From: UBA791 sp963602355
Lineage (GTDB): Bacteria > Cyanobacteriota > Vampirovibrionia > Gastranaerophilales > Gastranaerophilaceae
Direction: 5' to 3'
Assembly: GCA_963602355.1 (NCBI GenBank)
Contig: CAVCIU010000065.1
Coordinates: 1 to 6,885, forward strand
DNA: 6,885 nt
Made by a program: the position numbers and the translations under genes
Shown here: one piece after another, positions 1-5,315 of the stretch
Numbering within the stretch: the first letter of the stretch is position 1
Layout: each line of letters starts with the position of its first letter
Notes under the pieces: generated by a model
Seen by the model: the letters and a program-made list of their open reading frames with translations, nothing else
Databases searched by the model: none
Told to the model about the DNA's origin: nothing

Positions 1-374
1 CAAAATTTGAAAAAATGATTGGCACAAGAAACATTATTTATTTATCAATGTTAGCAATGCCAGTTATGATGTTTATTTTTGTATACGCAACACCAAGAAT
101 GCCAATTTTGGCTTTGATTGATTTTGTACTAATGGCATTTGTCCTAATGCTTGCAACTCCAATCACAATGGTACTTGCTCAAAAAGAATTACCTCAATAT
201 AAGAGTATTATCGGCGGGTTTTTAAACGGTTTTTGCTGGGGTATTGTTGGTGGTATTTTAAGCGGACTAGGATTTGTCGCACAAAAATTCGGCGTACTTC
301 AAATCTTACTTATTGCAAGTATTTTACCAGCGCTAAGCGTATACTTTGTTAAAGATTTAAAAATAGAAGAATAA
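1..374 (+). CDS. MFS transporter, C-terminal part (5' end outside window)
   Basis: The reading frame is open from the first bases of the window, so this is the tail of a longer gene and the ATG at 15 is probably internal. The visible ~124 residues hold about four hydrophobic helices, roughly at residues 7-25, 31-54, 63-87 and 92-112 counted from that ATG. This fits TM9-12 of a 12-helix major facilitator. The stretch PITMVLAQKELPQ followed by a glycine-rich helix (GGFLNGFCWGIVGG) resembles the fosmidomycin-resistance (Fsr) type of MFS proteins, where a VLAQ-E-LP motif precedes a Gly-rich helix. It would be an inner-membrane efflux or uptake carrier, and its substrate cannot be read from this fragment. 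A 37-base gap separates it from alr on the same strand, so the two may share a transcript. The family call is from motif memory; any other polytopic carrier is the alternative. Confidence 0.6.
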   Translation, partial: KFEKMIGTRNIIYLSMLAMPVMMFIFVYATPRMPILALIDFVLMAFVLMLATPITMVLAQKELPQYKSIIGGFLNGFCWGIVGGILSGLGFVAQKFGVLQILLIASILPALSVYFVKDLKIEE

Positions 375-411
375 AATTAATAATCTTAACCAATTTGTTA
401 AAAGTTGAAAA

Positions 412-1548
412 ATGAAATATAATCAACTTATGACTAAGGCGAGACAAACACAAGTAAGCACTTTTAGAGATGCGTGGGTTGAGGTAAATTTAGATTACCT
501 AACTCAAAATATAAAGAAATTTACAGAATATTTGCCAAAAGATAAAAAACTTTTGGCGGTAGTAAAAGCTGATGCGTACGGACACGGTGTATCAATGATG
601 TTGCCTACAATTTTATCTTGTAACATTGATATGCTTGGTGTTGCATCAATTGATGAAGCATTGGATTTGAGAACAGCTGGAGCAGAATGCGATATTCTTG
701 TTCTTGGCGCACCTCCTGTTTGGGCTTTTGAAAGTGCTATTCAAAATAATATTTCTATTTCTATATTTAACGATGAACACCTTGAAGCCGCCAAATTAAT
801 TTACGAAAGAACTGGTATACCAATCAAAGCTCACGTTAAAGTTGATACGGGTATGAACAGAATTGGTATCAGAGCAGAAGAGGCTGTTGAATTTATCAAG
901 AAGGTTCAAAAATTAGATTATATCAATTTGCAAGGCATTTTCTCACATTTAGCAAACAGTGATAACGAAGAGAGAACAAAAACTCAACTTGATAAATGGG
1001 AAAACATTTTAGCAAACGTAAATACAGACGGATTGTTGACTCATATTTTCAGCTGTATTGGCGCTTTATCATACAATTGCAACTGCAATATGATTAGACT
1101 TGGCGGAATGATTTACGGTTTAGATTCACCATTCCCTAAATCTAAAAAAAGCCCGTTTGAAGTTAAACAAATTTTGGGACTAAAAGCAAGAATTTCAAAT
1201 ATCCATAAAGTTAAAAAAGGCGAAGGCGTAAGCTATTCCTACAATTTTGTAGCGGATAGAGATATGACTGTTGCAACAATTCCAATTGGATACGCAGACG
1301 GAATAGACAGACGACTTTCGGGCAAAATTTATGGCTACATTGGAGACAAAAAAGTTCGTCAAATCGGCAACATCACAATGGATCAAATGATGTTTGACGT
1401 AACAGATGTAGAAACAGAAGTTGGCGAAATTATAACACTTTTAGACGACAGAATAAAAGTTGACGAATGGGCTAATATTCTTGGCACAATCAATTATGAA
1501 TTGACTTGTCGACTAAAAGTAAGATTACCTCGAATTTACACAAGATAG
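412..1548 (+). CDS. alr: Alanine racemase (PLP-dependent)
   Basis: Interconverts L- and D-alanine in the cytoplasm and so supplies D-Ala for peptidoglycan. The product has 378 residues, the normal family length. An N-terminal TIM-barrel carries the PLP-binding lysine in VVKADAYGHG (K52). The central HVKVDTGMNRIG stretch and the IFSHLANSD segment are typical of the barrel. The C-terminal beta domain has the second catalytic residue in GVSYSYNF (Y275), followed by IPIGYADGIDRRLSG and GNITMDQMMFDVT. All expected catalytic residues are present. The start at 412 lacks a clear Shine-Dalgarno, but an in-frame TGA at 406-408 rules out an earlier start. ATG at 430 is the only close alternative and would remove six poorly conserved residues. 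The gene lies 37 bases after the transporter fragment and 9 bases before lpd, so it is probably part of an operon. Its pairing with lipoate genes makes no obvious pathway sense and may be simple housekeeping clustering. Confidence 0.95.
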   Translation: MKYNQLMTKARQTQVSTFRDAWVEVNLDYLTQNIKKFTEYLPKDKKLLAVVKADAYGHGVSMMLPTILSCNIDMLGVASIDEALDLRTAGAECDILVLGAPPVWAFESAIQNNISISIFNDEHLEAAKLIYERTGIPIKAHVKVDTGMNRIGIRAEEAVEFIKKVQKLDYINLQGIFSHLANSDNEERTKTQLDKWENILANVNTDGLLTHIFSCIGALSYNCNCNMIRLGGMIYGLDSPFPKSKKSPFEVKQILGLKARISNIHKVKKGEGVSYSYNFVADRDMTVATIPIGYADGIDRRLSGKIYGYIGDKKVRQIGNITMDQMMFDVTDVETEVGEIITLLDDRIKVDEWANILGTINYELTCRLKVRLPRIYTR

Positions 1549-1551
1549 GAG
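1547..1551 (+). promoter_or_regulatory. Ribosome binding site of lpd
   Basis: AGGAG overlaps the TAG stop codon of alr (1546-1548) and sits 6 bases before the lpd ATG at 1558. This strong site fixes the lpd start and suggests translational coupling with alr. Confidence 0.8.
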
Positions 1552-1557
1552 TACAAA

Positions 1558-2799
1558 ATGGAAGAACAAACATTTGACTACGGTATAATTGGTTCAGGTC
1601 CAGCAGGACACACAGCAGCCTTTATTGCAGCCAAACAAGGTTTTTCAGTTATATTATTTGAAAAAGACGAACTTGGCGGAGTTTGCCTAAATCGAGGTTG
1701 CATTCCTACAAAAACAATTCTTCATTCTGTTGAATTGTATAATGAGGTTAAAAATGCTGAAAATATTGGTATTGAAACATCTGATATAAAATTAAATCTT
1801 TCTAAAATTATGGAAAGAAAAGATAAAGTTATAGAGACTTTGAGAAAAGGTATTGAACAAGGAATAAAAGCTAATAAGATAACTTATGTTAATGCTGAGG
1901 CCAAAGTTCTTGACGAAAAGACAATTGAAGCAGACGACAAAAAATACAGTTGTACAAAAATTATTGCAGCAACTGGTTCAACACCAAAAGAACTAAAAGG
2001 TCTTGAATTTGACCATAAATTCATTGTAGATTCCGATGATTTATTTAAGATTACGGAAATTCCTAAAAATGTTGCCATTGTAGGTGCCGGCGCAGAAGGC
2101 ATTGAATGGGCAAGAATTTTTAAATGTATGGGCGCAGAAGTTACTTTGATTGAAAAAACTCATAGACTTCTTCCTCCTGCTGATATGGAAGTATCAAAAA
2201 GATTAGAAAGGATTTTTAAACAACAAGGTATTAAATTTTATACTTCAACAACAATTGAAGAAATTAAAGACAAACAAGTTAAATTATCTAATGACGAAAA
2301 GTTAGAACCAGATTATATTTTAGTAGCAGCAGGTAGAAATGTAACACGTTTGAATACTGATGCAAAAATTACATATTTAGGCGATGCTTATGGCTCTATA
2401 ATGCTTGCAACTTTTGCTATGTATCAAGCAAGAGCACTTTTATCAGATATCGTATTTGATAATGTATTTATACCTAGTGTTGTTTACGGAGCACCAGAAA
2501 TAGCTTGGATTGGTGCTAATGAACAAGATTTACCTAATGGTAGCTACGAAAAAATTGTTTATCCTTTGACAGCATTGGGTAAAGCTTATTGCGATAATGC
2601 CACAGATGGATTTGTTAAAATTTTAACTTATCAAGATTACATTATAGGCGCACATATCATTGGAAAAGAAGCCTCTGCATTAATTCATGAGTTTGCAGTT
2701 GCTATGCAAAATAATATTAAAGTATCTAATTTGAAAAAGGTTTGCTTTGCACACCCAACTTATTCAGAAGCTGTTTATGAAAGTATTTTGAGATTGTAA
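1558..2799 (+). CDS. lpd: Dihydrolipoyl dehydrogenase (E3), unusually short
   Basis: FAD flavoprotein that re-oxidises dihydrolipoyl groups with NAD+ in 2-oxoacid dehydrogenase complexes or the glycine cleavage system. The N-terminal FAD Rossmann motif is GSGPAG (residues 12-17). The redox disulfide is C43/C48 in GGVCLNRGCIPTK. ATGS follows, then a second Rossmann motif GAGAEG (176-181) with a Glu (E199) ending its second strand, as expected for NAD rather than NADP. The C-terminal interface domain ends with HPTYSE, giving the catalytic His-Glu pair H399/E404. The protein has 413 residues against about 460-475 usually. Much of the loss lies between the AAGR strand and the FAD-contacting GD motif (LGDAYGSIMLA), about 25 residues shorter than usual. 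The frame is intact and all catalytic residues remain, so this looks like a compact functional enzyme rather than a pseudogene. lipA follows with a one-base TAATG overlap, linking cofactor synthesis and recycling. Another pyridine nucleotide-disulfide oxidoreductase cannot be fully excluded. Confidence 0.87.
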   Translation: MEEQTFDYGIIGSGPAGHTAAFIAAKQGFSVILFEKDELGGVCLNRGCIPTKTILHSVELYNEVKNAENIGIETSDIKLNLSKIMERKDKVIETLRKGIEQGIKANKITYVNAEAKVLDEKTIEADDKKYSCTKIIAATGSTPKELKGLEFDHKFIVDSDDLFKITEIPKNVAIVGAGAEGIEWARIFKCMGAEVTLIEKTHRLLPPADMEVSKRLERIFKQQGIKFYTSTTIEEIKDKQVKLSNDEKLEPDYILVAAGRNVTRLNTDAKITYLGDAYGSIMLATFAMYQARALLSDIVFDNVFIPSVVYGAPEIAWIGANEQDLPNGSYEKIVYPLTALGKAYCDNATDGFVKILTYQDYIIGAHIIGKEASALIHEFAVAMQNNIKVSNLKKVCFAHPTYSEAVYESILRL

Positions 2800-3638
2800 T
2801 GAAAAGACTTCCAGATTATTTAAAAAGACCAATAATTAATACAGAAACAACAAAAACGGTAAGAAATATACTAAAAAATCACTGTTTGAATACTGTTTGC
2901 GAAAATGCTCGCTGCCCAAATAAGAATGAGTGTTACACAAAACAAACTGCAACATTTTTGATTATGGGAAACGTTTGTACAAGAAATTGCAGATATTGCA
3001 ATATTTCTGGAGGAGTTCCAGAACCTTTAAACGAAAACGAACCAAAAGAAGTTGCAAATGCTATTAAAGAACTTGGGCTAAAATATGCAGTAATAACTTC
3101 TGTTACCCGTGATGATATCAAAGACGGTGGAGCAGAACATTTTGCCAGAACAATTGAAGAAATAAGAAAAATTTCACCAGAAACAAAGATTGAAATTTTG
3201 ACTCCCGATTTTAATGGCGATAAGAATTCGCTTGATATAATTATTAAAGCCATGCCGGAAGTTTTTAACCACAATATTGAAACAACAAAACAAGTTTTTA
3301 AAAAAGCAAGACCAAGAGGTAATTACCAAACATCTTTAGAGGTTTTGAAATATGTTAAAGATAATAGCAATATCAAAACAAAATCAGGACTTATGGTTGG
3401 ACTCGGTGAAACTTTTGATGAAATTGAAGAAACTTTCAAAGATTTGAAAAATGTCGGCTGTGATATTTTGACAGTTGGACAATATATTCAACCTTCTAAA
3501 AAACATTTAGAAGTAGATAAATATTACACATTAGAAGAGTTTGAACAAATAAAAGAACTTGCTAAAAAAGTTGGATTTAAACATTTTCAAATAGGTCCAC
3601 TTGTAAGAAGTTCTTATATGGCAAAAGATTTAGTTTAA
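2799..3638 (+). CDS. lipA: Lipoyl synthase (radical SAM)
   Basis: Inserts two sulfur atoms into protein-bound octanoyl groups to make the lipoyl cofactor, using S-adenosylmethionine and two [4Fe-4S] clusters. The diagnostic pattern is complete. CENARCPNKNEC supplies the auxiliary-cluster cysteines C34, C39 and C45 (CX4CX5C). CTRNCRYC supplies the radical-SAM cysteines C60, C64 and C67 (CX3CX2C). The C-terminal RSSY motif (270-273) supplies the serine ligand of the auxiliary cluster. HNIETT and RPRGNYQTSLEVL are typical barrel segments. The 279 residues lack the N-terminal extension of some homologues but form a full-length compact enzyme. The ATG overlaps the lpd stop (TAATG), which indicates translational coupling, and no separate strong ribosome-binding site is evident. 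No octanoyltransferase (lipB) or lipoate ligase (lplA) lies in the window. Confidence 0.97.
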   Translation: MKRLPDYLKRPIINTETTKTVRNILKNHCLNTVCENARCPNKNECYTKQTATFLIMGNVCTRNCRYCNISGGVPEPLNENEPKEVANAIKELGLKYAVITSVTRDDIKDGGAEHFARTIEEIRKISPETKIEILTPDFNGDKNSLDIIIKAMPEVFNHNIETTKQVFKKARPRGNYQTSLEVLKYVKDNSNIKTKSGLMVGLGETFDEIEETFKDLKNVGCDILTVGQYIQPSKKHLEVDKYYTLEEFEQIKELAKKVGFKHFQIGPLVRSSYMAKDLV

Positions 3639-3641
3639 AAG

Positions 3642-3648
3642 AAAGAGG
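3642..3648 (+). promoter_or_regulatory. Ribosome binding site of the 65-residue protein gene
   Basis: AAAGAGG lies 5 bases before the ATG at 3654. This good Shine-Dalgarno match supports real translation of the short reading frame that follows lipA. Confidence 0.65.
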
Positions 3649-3653
3649 TTAAG

Positions 3654-3851
3654 ATGAAACAAGTTATTATAGTTGCAATTATTGCAGTTGCTGGATACTT
3701 TATGTACGCAAATTGGGATAAAATTAATACAACATTCACTGGCGGAATGCAAAATGAAAGAACAGTAAAAACTATTCAAGCCGTAAATCAAGGCAGAAAC
3801 GAAATGAATAGCGAAGCTCAAGATGTTTTAAATAATAATGGCGGTTATTAA
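3654..3851 (+). CDS. Small single-span membrane protein of unknown function
   Basis: 65 residues that I do not recognise. The N-terminus (residues 3-18, QVIIVAIIAVAGYFMY) is a hydrophobic helix without a signal-peptidase or lipobox cysteine motif, so an uncleaved membrane anchor is likely. The rest is polar, Asn/Gln-rich and probably extracytoplasmic or flexible, ending in NNNGGY. Three points support a real gene: a good Shine-Dalgarno 5 bases upstream, a position 15 bases after lipA on the same strand, and a strong terminator starting about 24 bases after its stop. It is probably the last gene of the alr-lpd-lipA operon. No cysteines or catalytic motifs are visible, and I infer no function. 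The main doubt is that so short a frame could be lineage-specific. Confidence 0.65.
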   Translation: MKQVIIVAIIAVAGYFMYANWDKINTTFTGGMQNERTVKTIQAVNQGRNEMNSEAQDVLNNNGGY

Positions 3852-3872
3852 TATAATTAATAATATATTTAT

Positions 3873-3906
3873 AAAAAAAAGATATGCTCTAGAGCATATC
3901 TTTTTT
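3873..3906. terminator. Bidirectional intrinsic terminator
   Basis: A perfect 20-base palindrome (3881-3900) has arms GATATGCT and AGCATATC around CTAG. It is preceded by eight A (3873-3880) and followed by six T (3901-3906). The A/T tracts extend the stem and give a U-run for transcripts from either strand. It lies 21 bases after the stop of the small membrane protein, ending the lipA operon on the plus strand. On the minus strand it would end the transcript of the 4094-4627 gene after a 3' UTR of about 190 bases. Confidence 0.88.
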
Positions 3907-3918
3907 GTTTGTTAGTTT

Positions 3919-3943
3919 TTGTTAGGAAGGGAAGGAATAAGGG
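3919..3943 (+). repeat. Degenerate repeat, copy 1 (TTGTTAGG...GGG)
   Basis: Starts with TTGTTAGG, continues with purine-rich AAGGGAAGGAA and ends in GGG. It shares the start and end of copies 2 and 3 but lacks the central AAAGTATAGG block, so it is the weakest member of the set. Confidence 0.4.
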
Positions 3944-3984
3944 TTTAAATTTTTCTTTAAATTGTTTTAGTTTTAGAGTTTTGA

Positions 3985-4016
3985 TTGTTAGGTTTAAAGT
4001 ATAGGTTAGGATTGGG
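3985..4016 (+). repeat. Degenerate repeat, copy 2 (TTGTTAGG...AAAGTATAGG...GGG)
   Basis: TTGTTAGG (3985-3992), then TTT, then AAAGTATAGG (3996-4005), then TTAGGATTGGG. It is collinear with copy 3, which lacks the three intervening T. Both blocks also occur, in the same order, on the minus strand in the leader of the 4094-4627 gene. Confidence 0.6.
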
Positions 4017-4021
4017 TTAGG

Positions 4022-4054
4022 TTGTTAGGAAAGTATAGGATAGGTACGGGTATC
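4022..4054 (+). repeat. Degenerate repeat, copy 3, inverted match to the minus-strand gene's leader and first codons
   Basis: TTGTTAGG (4022-4029) and AAAGTATAGGA (4030-4040) are followed by AGGTAC and GGGTATC (4048-4054). The same blocks in the same order occur on the minus strand: TTGTTAGG (4676-4669), AAAGTATAGGA (4655-4645), GGAGTAC across the ribosome-binding site (4640-4634), and GGGTATC (4625-4619), the last G of the start codon plus codons 2-3. The copy here is shorter because the spacers are missing. Together the two sites form a gapped inverted repeat bracketing the gene. Confidence 0.65.
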
Positions 4055-4093
4055 TTTAAACTCTAAGAACTATTTGCAATTTTTAGCTATTTA

Positions 4094-4627
4094 TTAACCG
4101 AATACGTTGAATGATTTTTCTACGTTATCGCCAATTAATGACTTAATAGCATCATATTCAGTTTTAATAGCATCGTGTTCTGTATTAACTTGAGTTAATT
4201 CCATATCATAAACTTTTTCTTGAGCAGATATTCTATCAGTCTCAGTATTGTATACACTTTGTTGGTATGTTAAATATTCACTTGCAGTTGTAGCGATACC
4301 GCCTAATTTAGCAGCAACTGTTTCAACTAATTTATCTGCAGTAATACCTGTATTTTCTGTTGTTTCTTGATAAGAACCATCGGCATTTACTTTGAAATAA
4401 GTTGTTGTATTCAATGTCGCATCAGAAGATTTGTATTTTTCAGCCATTTGTTGAGCACTGTGCAATTTAGTATAATTGTTCAATGCGTCTGCATAATTTG
4501 TAGCTACTGTTGAAGATGTTTGAGATAATCTCATTTTGATTGCAGAGATTTGTTGAGCTTTTAACTCTAAATCATTTTGTCTTGCAGTCAAAGTCATAAG
4601 ACGTGCTTGGTTTGCTGCGATACCCAT
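4094..4627 (-). CDS. Helical, Cys/Pro/Trp-free protein of unknown function, probably flagellar regulon
   Basis: 177 residues with no assigned function. The N-terminus (MGIAANQARLMTLTARQNDLELKAQQI) and the C-terminal third (residues about 120-170, including TEHDAIKTEYDAIKSLI) look like long amphipathic helices. Between them is a less helical, Thr/Asn/Gly-rich segment (about 66-112). Conserved-looking helical ends around a variable middle recall flagellin and hook-associated axial proteins. The absence of Cys, Pro and Trp also fits an exported filament-type protein. No signal peptide or membrane helix is present. An AAGGAG ribosome-binding site 9 bases upstream supports the start. A sigma-28-like promoter precedes it, divergent from fliE-fliF. 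I recall similar N-termini among hypothetical proteins of Gastranaerophilales, but cannot verify that here. A flagellar export substrate, chaperone-like coiled coil or surface protein are all possible; the flagellar link is inferred from promoter and neighbours. Confidence 0.8.
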   Translation of the reverse strand: MGIAANQARLMTLTARQNDLELKAQQISAIKMRLSQTSSTVATNYADALNNYTKLHSAQQMAEKYKSSDATLNTTTYFKVNADGSYQETTENTGITADKLVETVAAKLGGIATTASEYLTYQQSVYNTETDRISAQEKVYDMELTQVNTEHDAIKTEYDAIKSLIGDNVEKSFNVFG

Positions 4628-4633
4628 TTTTGT

Positions 4634-4676
4634 GTACTCCTTTTTCCTATACTTTTTATTTTGTTTACCCTAACAA
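4634..4676 (-). repeat. Leader copy of the inverted repeat (5' UTR of the minus-strand gene)
   Basis: Read on the minus strand: TTGTTAGG (4676-4669), a 13-base AT-rich spacer, AAAGTATAGGA (4655-4645), then AAAAGGAGTAC covering the ribosome-binding site. The two blocks have perfect, correctly ordered complements in the 3' UTR of the same transcript (4022-4040), 8 and 11 base pairs long. Confidence 0.6.
4637..4642 (-). promoter_or_regulatory. Ribosome binding site of the minus-strand helical protein gene
   Basis: AAGGAG on the minus strand, 9 bases before the ATG at 4627-4625. It lies a few bases downstream of the AAAGTATAGGA block (4655-4645), which is perfectly complementary to a segment of the same transcript's 3' UTR. 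Pairing there could affect ribosome access. Confidence 0.75.
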
Positions 4677-4681
4677 ACTAC

Positions 4682-4709
4682 TTATCGACACATTTGAATT
4701 TAAACTTTA
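4682..4709 (-). promoter_or_regulatory. FliA (sigma-28)-type promoter for the minus-strand gene
   Basis: On the minus strand, TAAAGTTT (4709-4702) matches the sigma-28 -35 consensus exactly. GTCGATAA (4689-4682) matches the -10 consensus GCCGATAA at 7 of 8 positions. The spacer from TAAA to the -10 is 16 bases, one longer than the classical 15 but within known variation. Transcription would begin near 4675, giving a leader of about 48 bases. Confidence 0.65.
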
Positions 4710-4892
4710 GCCTTAAAACTCATGCCAGACATGGATTTCAGACCATTTAGAGCTGGAAGTCAATAGAATTGGCATTCTTGAAAAATAAATTTATATTTAC
4801 AATTCTTAACATTATTAACTTTTGTAATATTCGATATGATTTTTCAAAAATTTTCATTATTCATATAAACAGAGGATATTTATAAAAATCGG
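4710..4892. other. AT-rich spacer between the two divergent promoters
   Basis: With the promoters and leaders on each side, this makes up the 315-base gene-free gap between the minus-strand gene and fliE. I see no credible coding frame. Minor structures are a small inverted repeat at 4760-4781 (AGAAT and ATTCT around TGGC, with short outer TCA/TGA arms) and a CAGAC repeated 13 bases apart (4726-4730, 4739-4743). Either could be a regulator site, but neither is strong. No convincing sigma-70 promoter pair was found. Confidence 0.4.
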
Positions 4893-4919
4893 TAAATAAA
4901 AAGATTTTGTTGCCGAAAT
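4893..4919 (+). promoter_or_regulatory. FliA (sigma-28)-type promoter for fliE-fliF
   Basis: TAAA (4893-4896), exactly 15 bases, then GCCGAAAT (4912-4919). The consensus is TAAA-N15-GCCGATAA, so the -35 core, the spacing and the GCCGA core all match. Transcription would start around 4926-4928, giving a short leader of about 15-17 bases that holds only the ribosome-binding site. Confidence 0.72.
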
Positions 4920-4929
4920 AAATACTACA

Positions 4930-4936
4930 AAGGCGG
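4930..4936 (+). promoter_or_regulatory. Ribosome binding site of fliE
   Basis: AAGGCGG, one mismatch from AAGGAGG, 6 bases before the ATG at 4943. It supports that start, and the FliE length also agrees. Confidence 0.65.
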
Positions 4937-4942
4937 TAAAGC

Positions 4943-5275
4943 ATGTATAATTCACAAATTCAATTAAGTACAGGTATTAGCAAATCAATGTTTTCAAAGA
5001 GCATTGGAGAATTTGCTATTCCAAAAACTAACCAACTTGAAGGTGTTGATAAACCGCAATTCAAAGATTTTTTAACAGAAGTATCAAATAATTTAAACGA
5101 CCAGATGAACGCGCCAGATAAATTATTGAGTGATTTAGTAGCTGGTAGAAATGGTGTAGATGTTCACGATGTAATGACAGCAATGTCTCAAGCCGAATTA
5201 AGTATTTCTGTTGCAACAACTGCTGTAACAAAAGTCATTCAAGCGTATGATAAAATTTCTCAAATTCAAGTATAG
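4943..5275 (+). CDS. fliE: Flagellar hook-basal body protein FliE
   Basis: FliE is the small helical adaptor between the MS-ring/export gate and the proximal rod, and is itself exported through the flagellar type III system. The product has 110 residues, the usual length. The C-terminal two thirds carry the family pattern: FKDFLTEVSNNLNDQM, then GVDVHDVMTAMSQAELSISVATTAVTKVIQAYDKISQIQV. These are the short Asp-His-Asp-Val turn, the alanine-rich helix and the AY-x-I...QV ending. There is no signal peptide, as expected for a type III substrate, and no cysteine. It is first in a plus-strand unit directly behind a sigma-28-like promoter and 48 bases before fliF. The usual upstream partners flgB and flgC are absent; the gene next to it is the divergent helical protein instead. 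Confidence 0.92.
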   Translation: MYNSQIQLSTGISKSMFSKSIGEFAIPKTNQLEGVDKPQFKDFLTEVSNNLNDQMNAPDKLLSDLVAGRNGVDVHDVMTAMSQAELSISVATTAVTKVIQAYDKISQIQV

Positions 5276-5315
5276 AATATAAATATATAAATAATATTAT
5301 TTTAAAAAACTCAGC

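Larger units (their letters stand above)
3907..4093 (-). other. Long C-rich, G-poor 3' untranslated region of the minus-strand gene
   Basis: The non-coding stretch between the terminator and the stop of the 4094-4627 gene has extreme strand asymmetry. From 3901 to 4046 I count 40 G and one C (at 3955) on the plus strand. The minus-strand transcript therefore has about 40 C to one G and should be largely unstructured. Its C residues recur in CCTAAC and CCTAT motifs. A C-rich, G-poor, unstructured RNA just past a stop codon is the known profile of a Rho-utilisation site. A 3'UTR-derived regulatory RNA is the alternative. No reading frame of note is present on either strand. Confidence 0.55.

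Noticed and set aside
1195..1386. Minus-strand open frame inside alr
   Set aside because: Antisense shadow of a well-conserved alanine racemase, with no supporting protein features.
1558..2799. lpd as a decayed pseudogene because of its short length
   Set aside because: The frame is uninterrupted, the redox disulfide, both nucleotide-binding motifs and the His-Glu pair are kept, and it is translationally coupled to both neighbours.
2933..3274. Minus-strand open frame of 113 codons inside lipA
   Set aside because: Antisense to conserved lipoyl synthase motifs and without recognisable protein features; the same holds for frames opposite lpd (1884-2102) and fliF (5311-5508, 5668-5982).
3630..3821. 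Minus-strand open frame opposite the 65-residue gene
   Set aside because: The plus-strand frame has the better ribosome-binding site, a sensible membrane helix and operon context; the minus frame has an implausible Cys/Asn-rich composition.
3907..4050. Five TTAGG words resembling telomere-type repeats
   Set aside because: They are irregularly spaced and belong to longer TTGTTAGG...AAAGTATAGG units. Nothing else indicates a chromosome end.
3919..4054. Possible CRISPR-like array
   Set aside because: Only three degenerate units with unequal length and spacing, no conserved palindromic repeat and no cas genes in the window.
4125..4132. GGCGATAA on the minus strand, close to a sigma-28 -10
   Set aside because: No TAAA at the required distance, and it lies within the coding region near the 3' end of the helical protein gene.
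4769..4785. Sigma-54-like site starting TTGGCA
   Set aside because: The required GC at -12 is absent (AA at the expected position), so only half of the consensus exists.
5290..5301. AATAATATTATT palindrome between fliE and fliF
   Set aside because: All-AT, so a very weak hairpin expected by chance at this composition; not a credible terminator inside the fliE-fliF unit.
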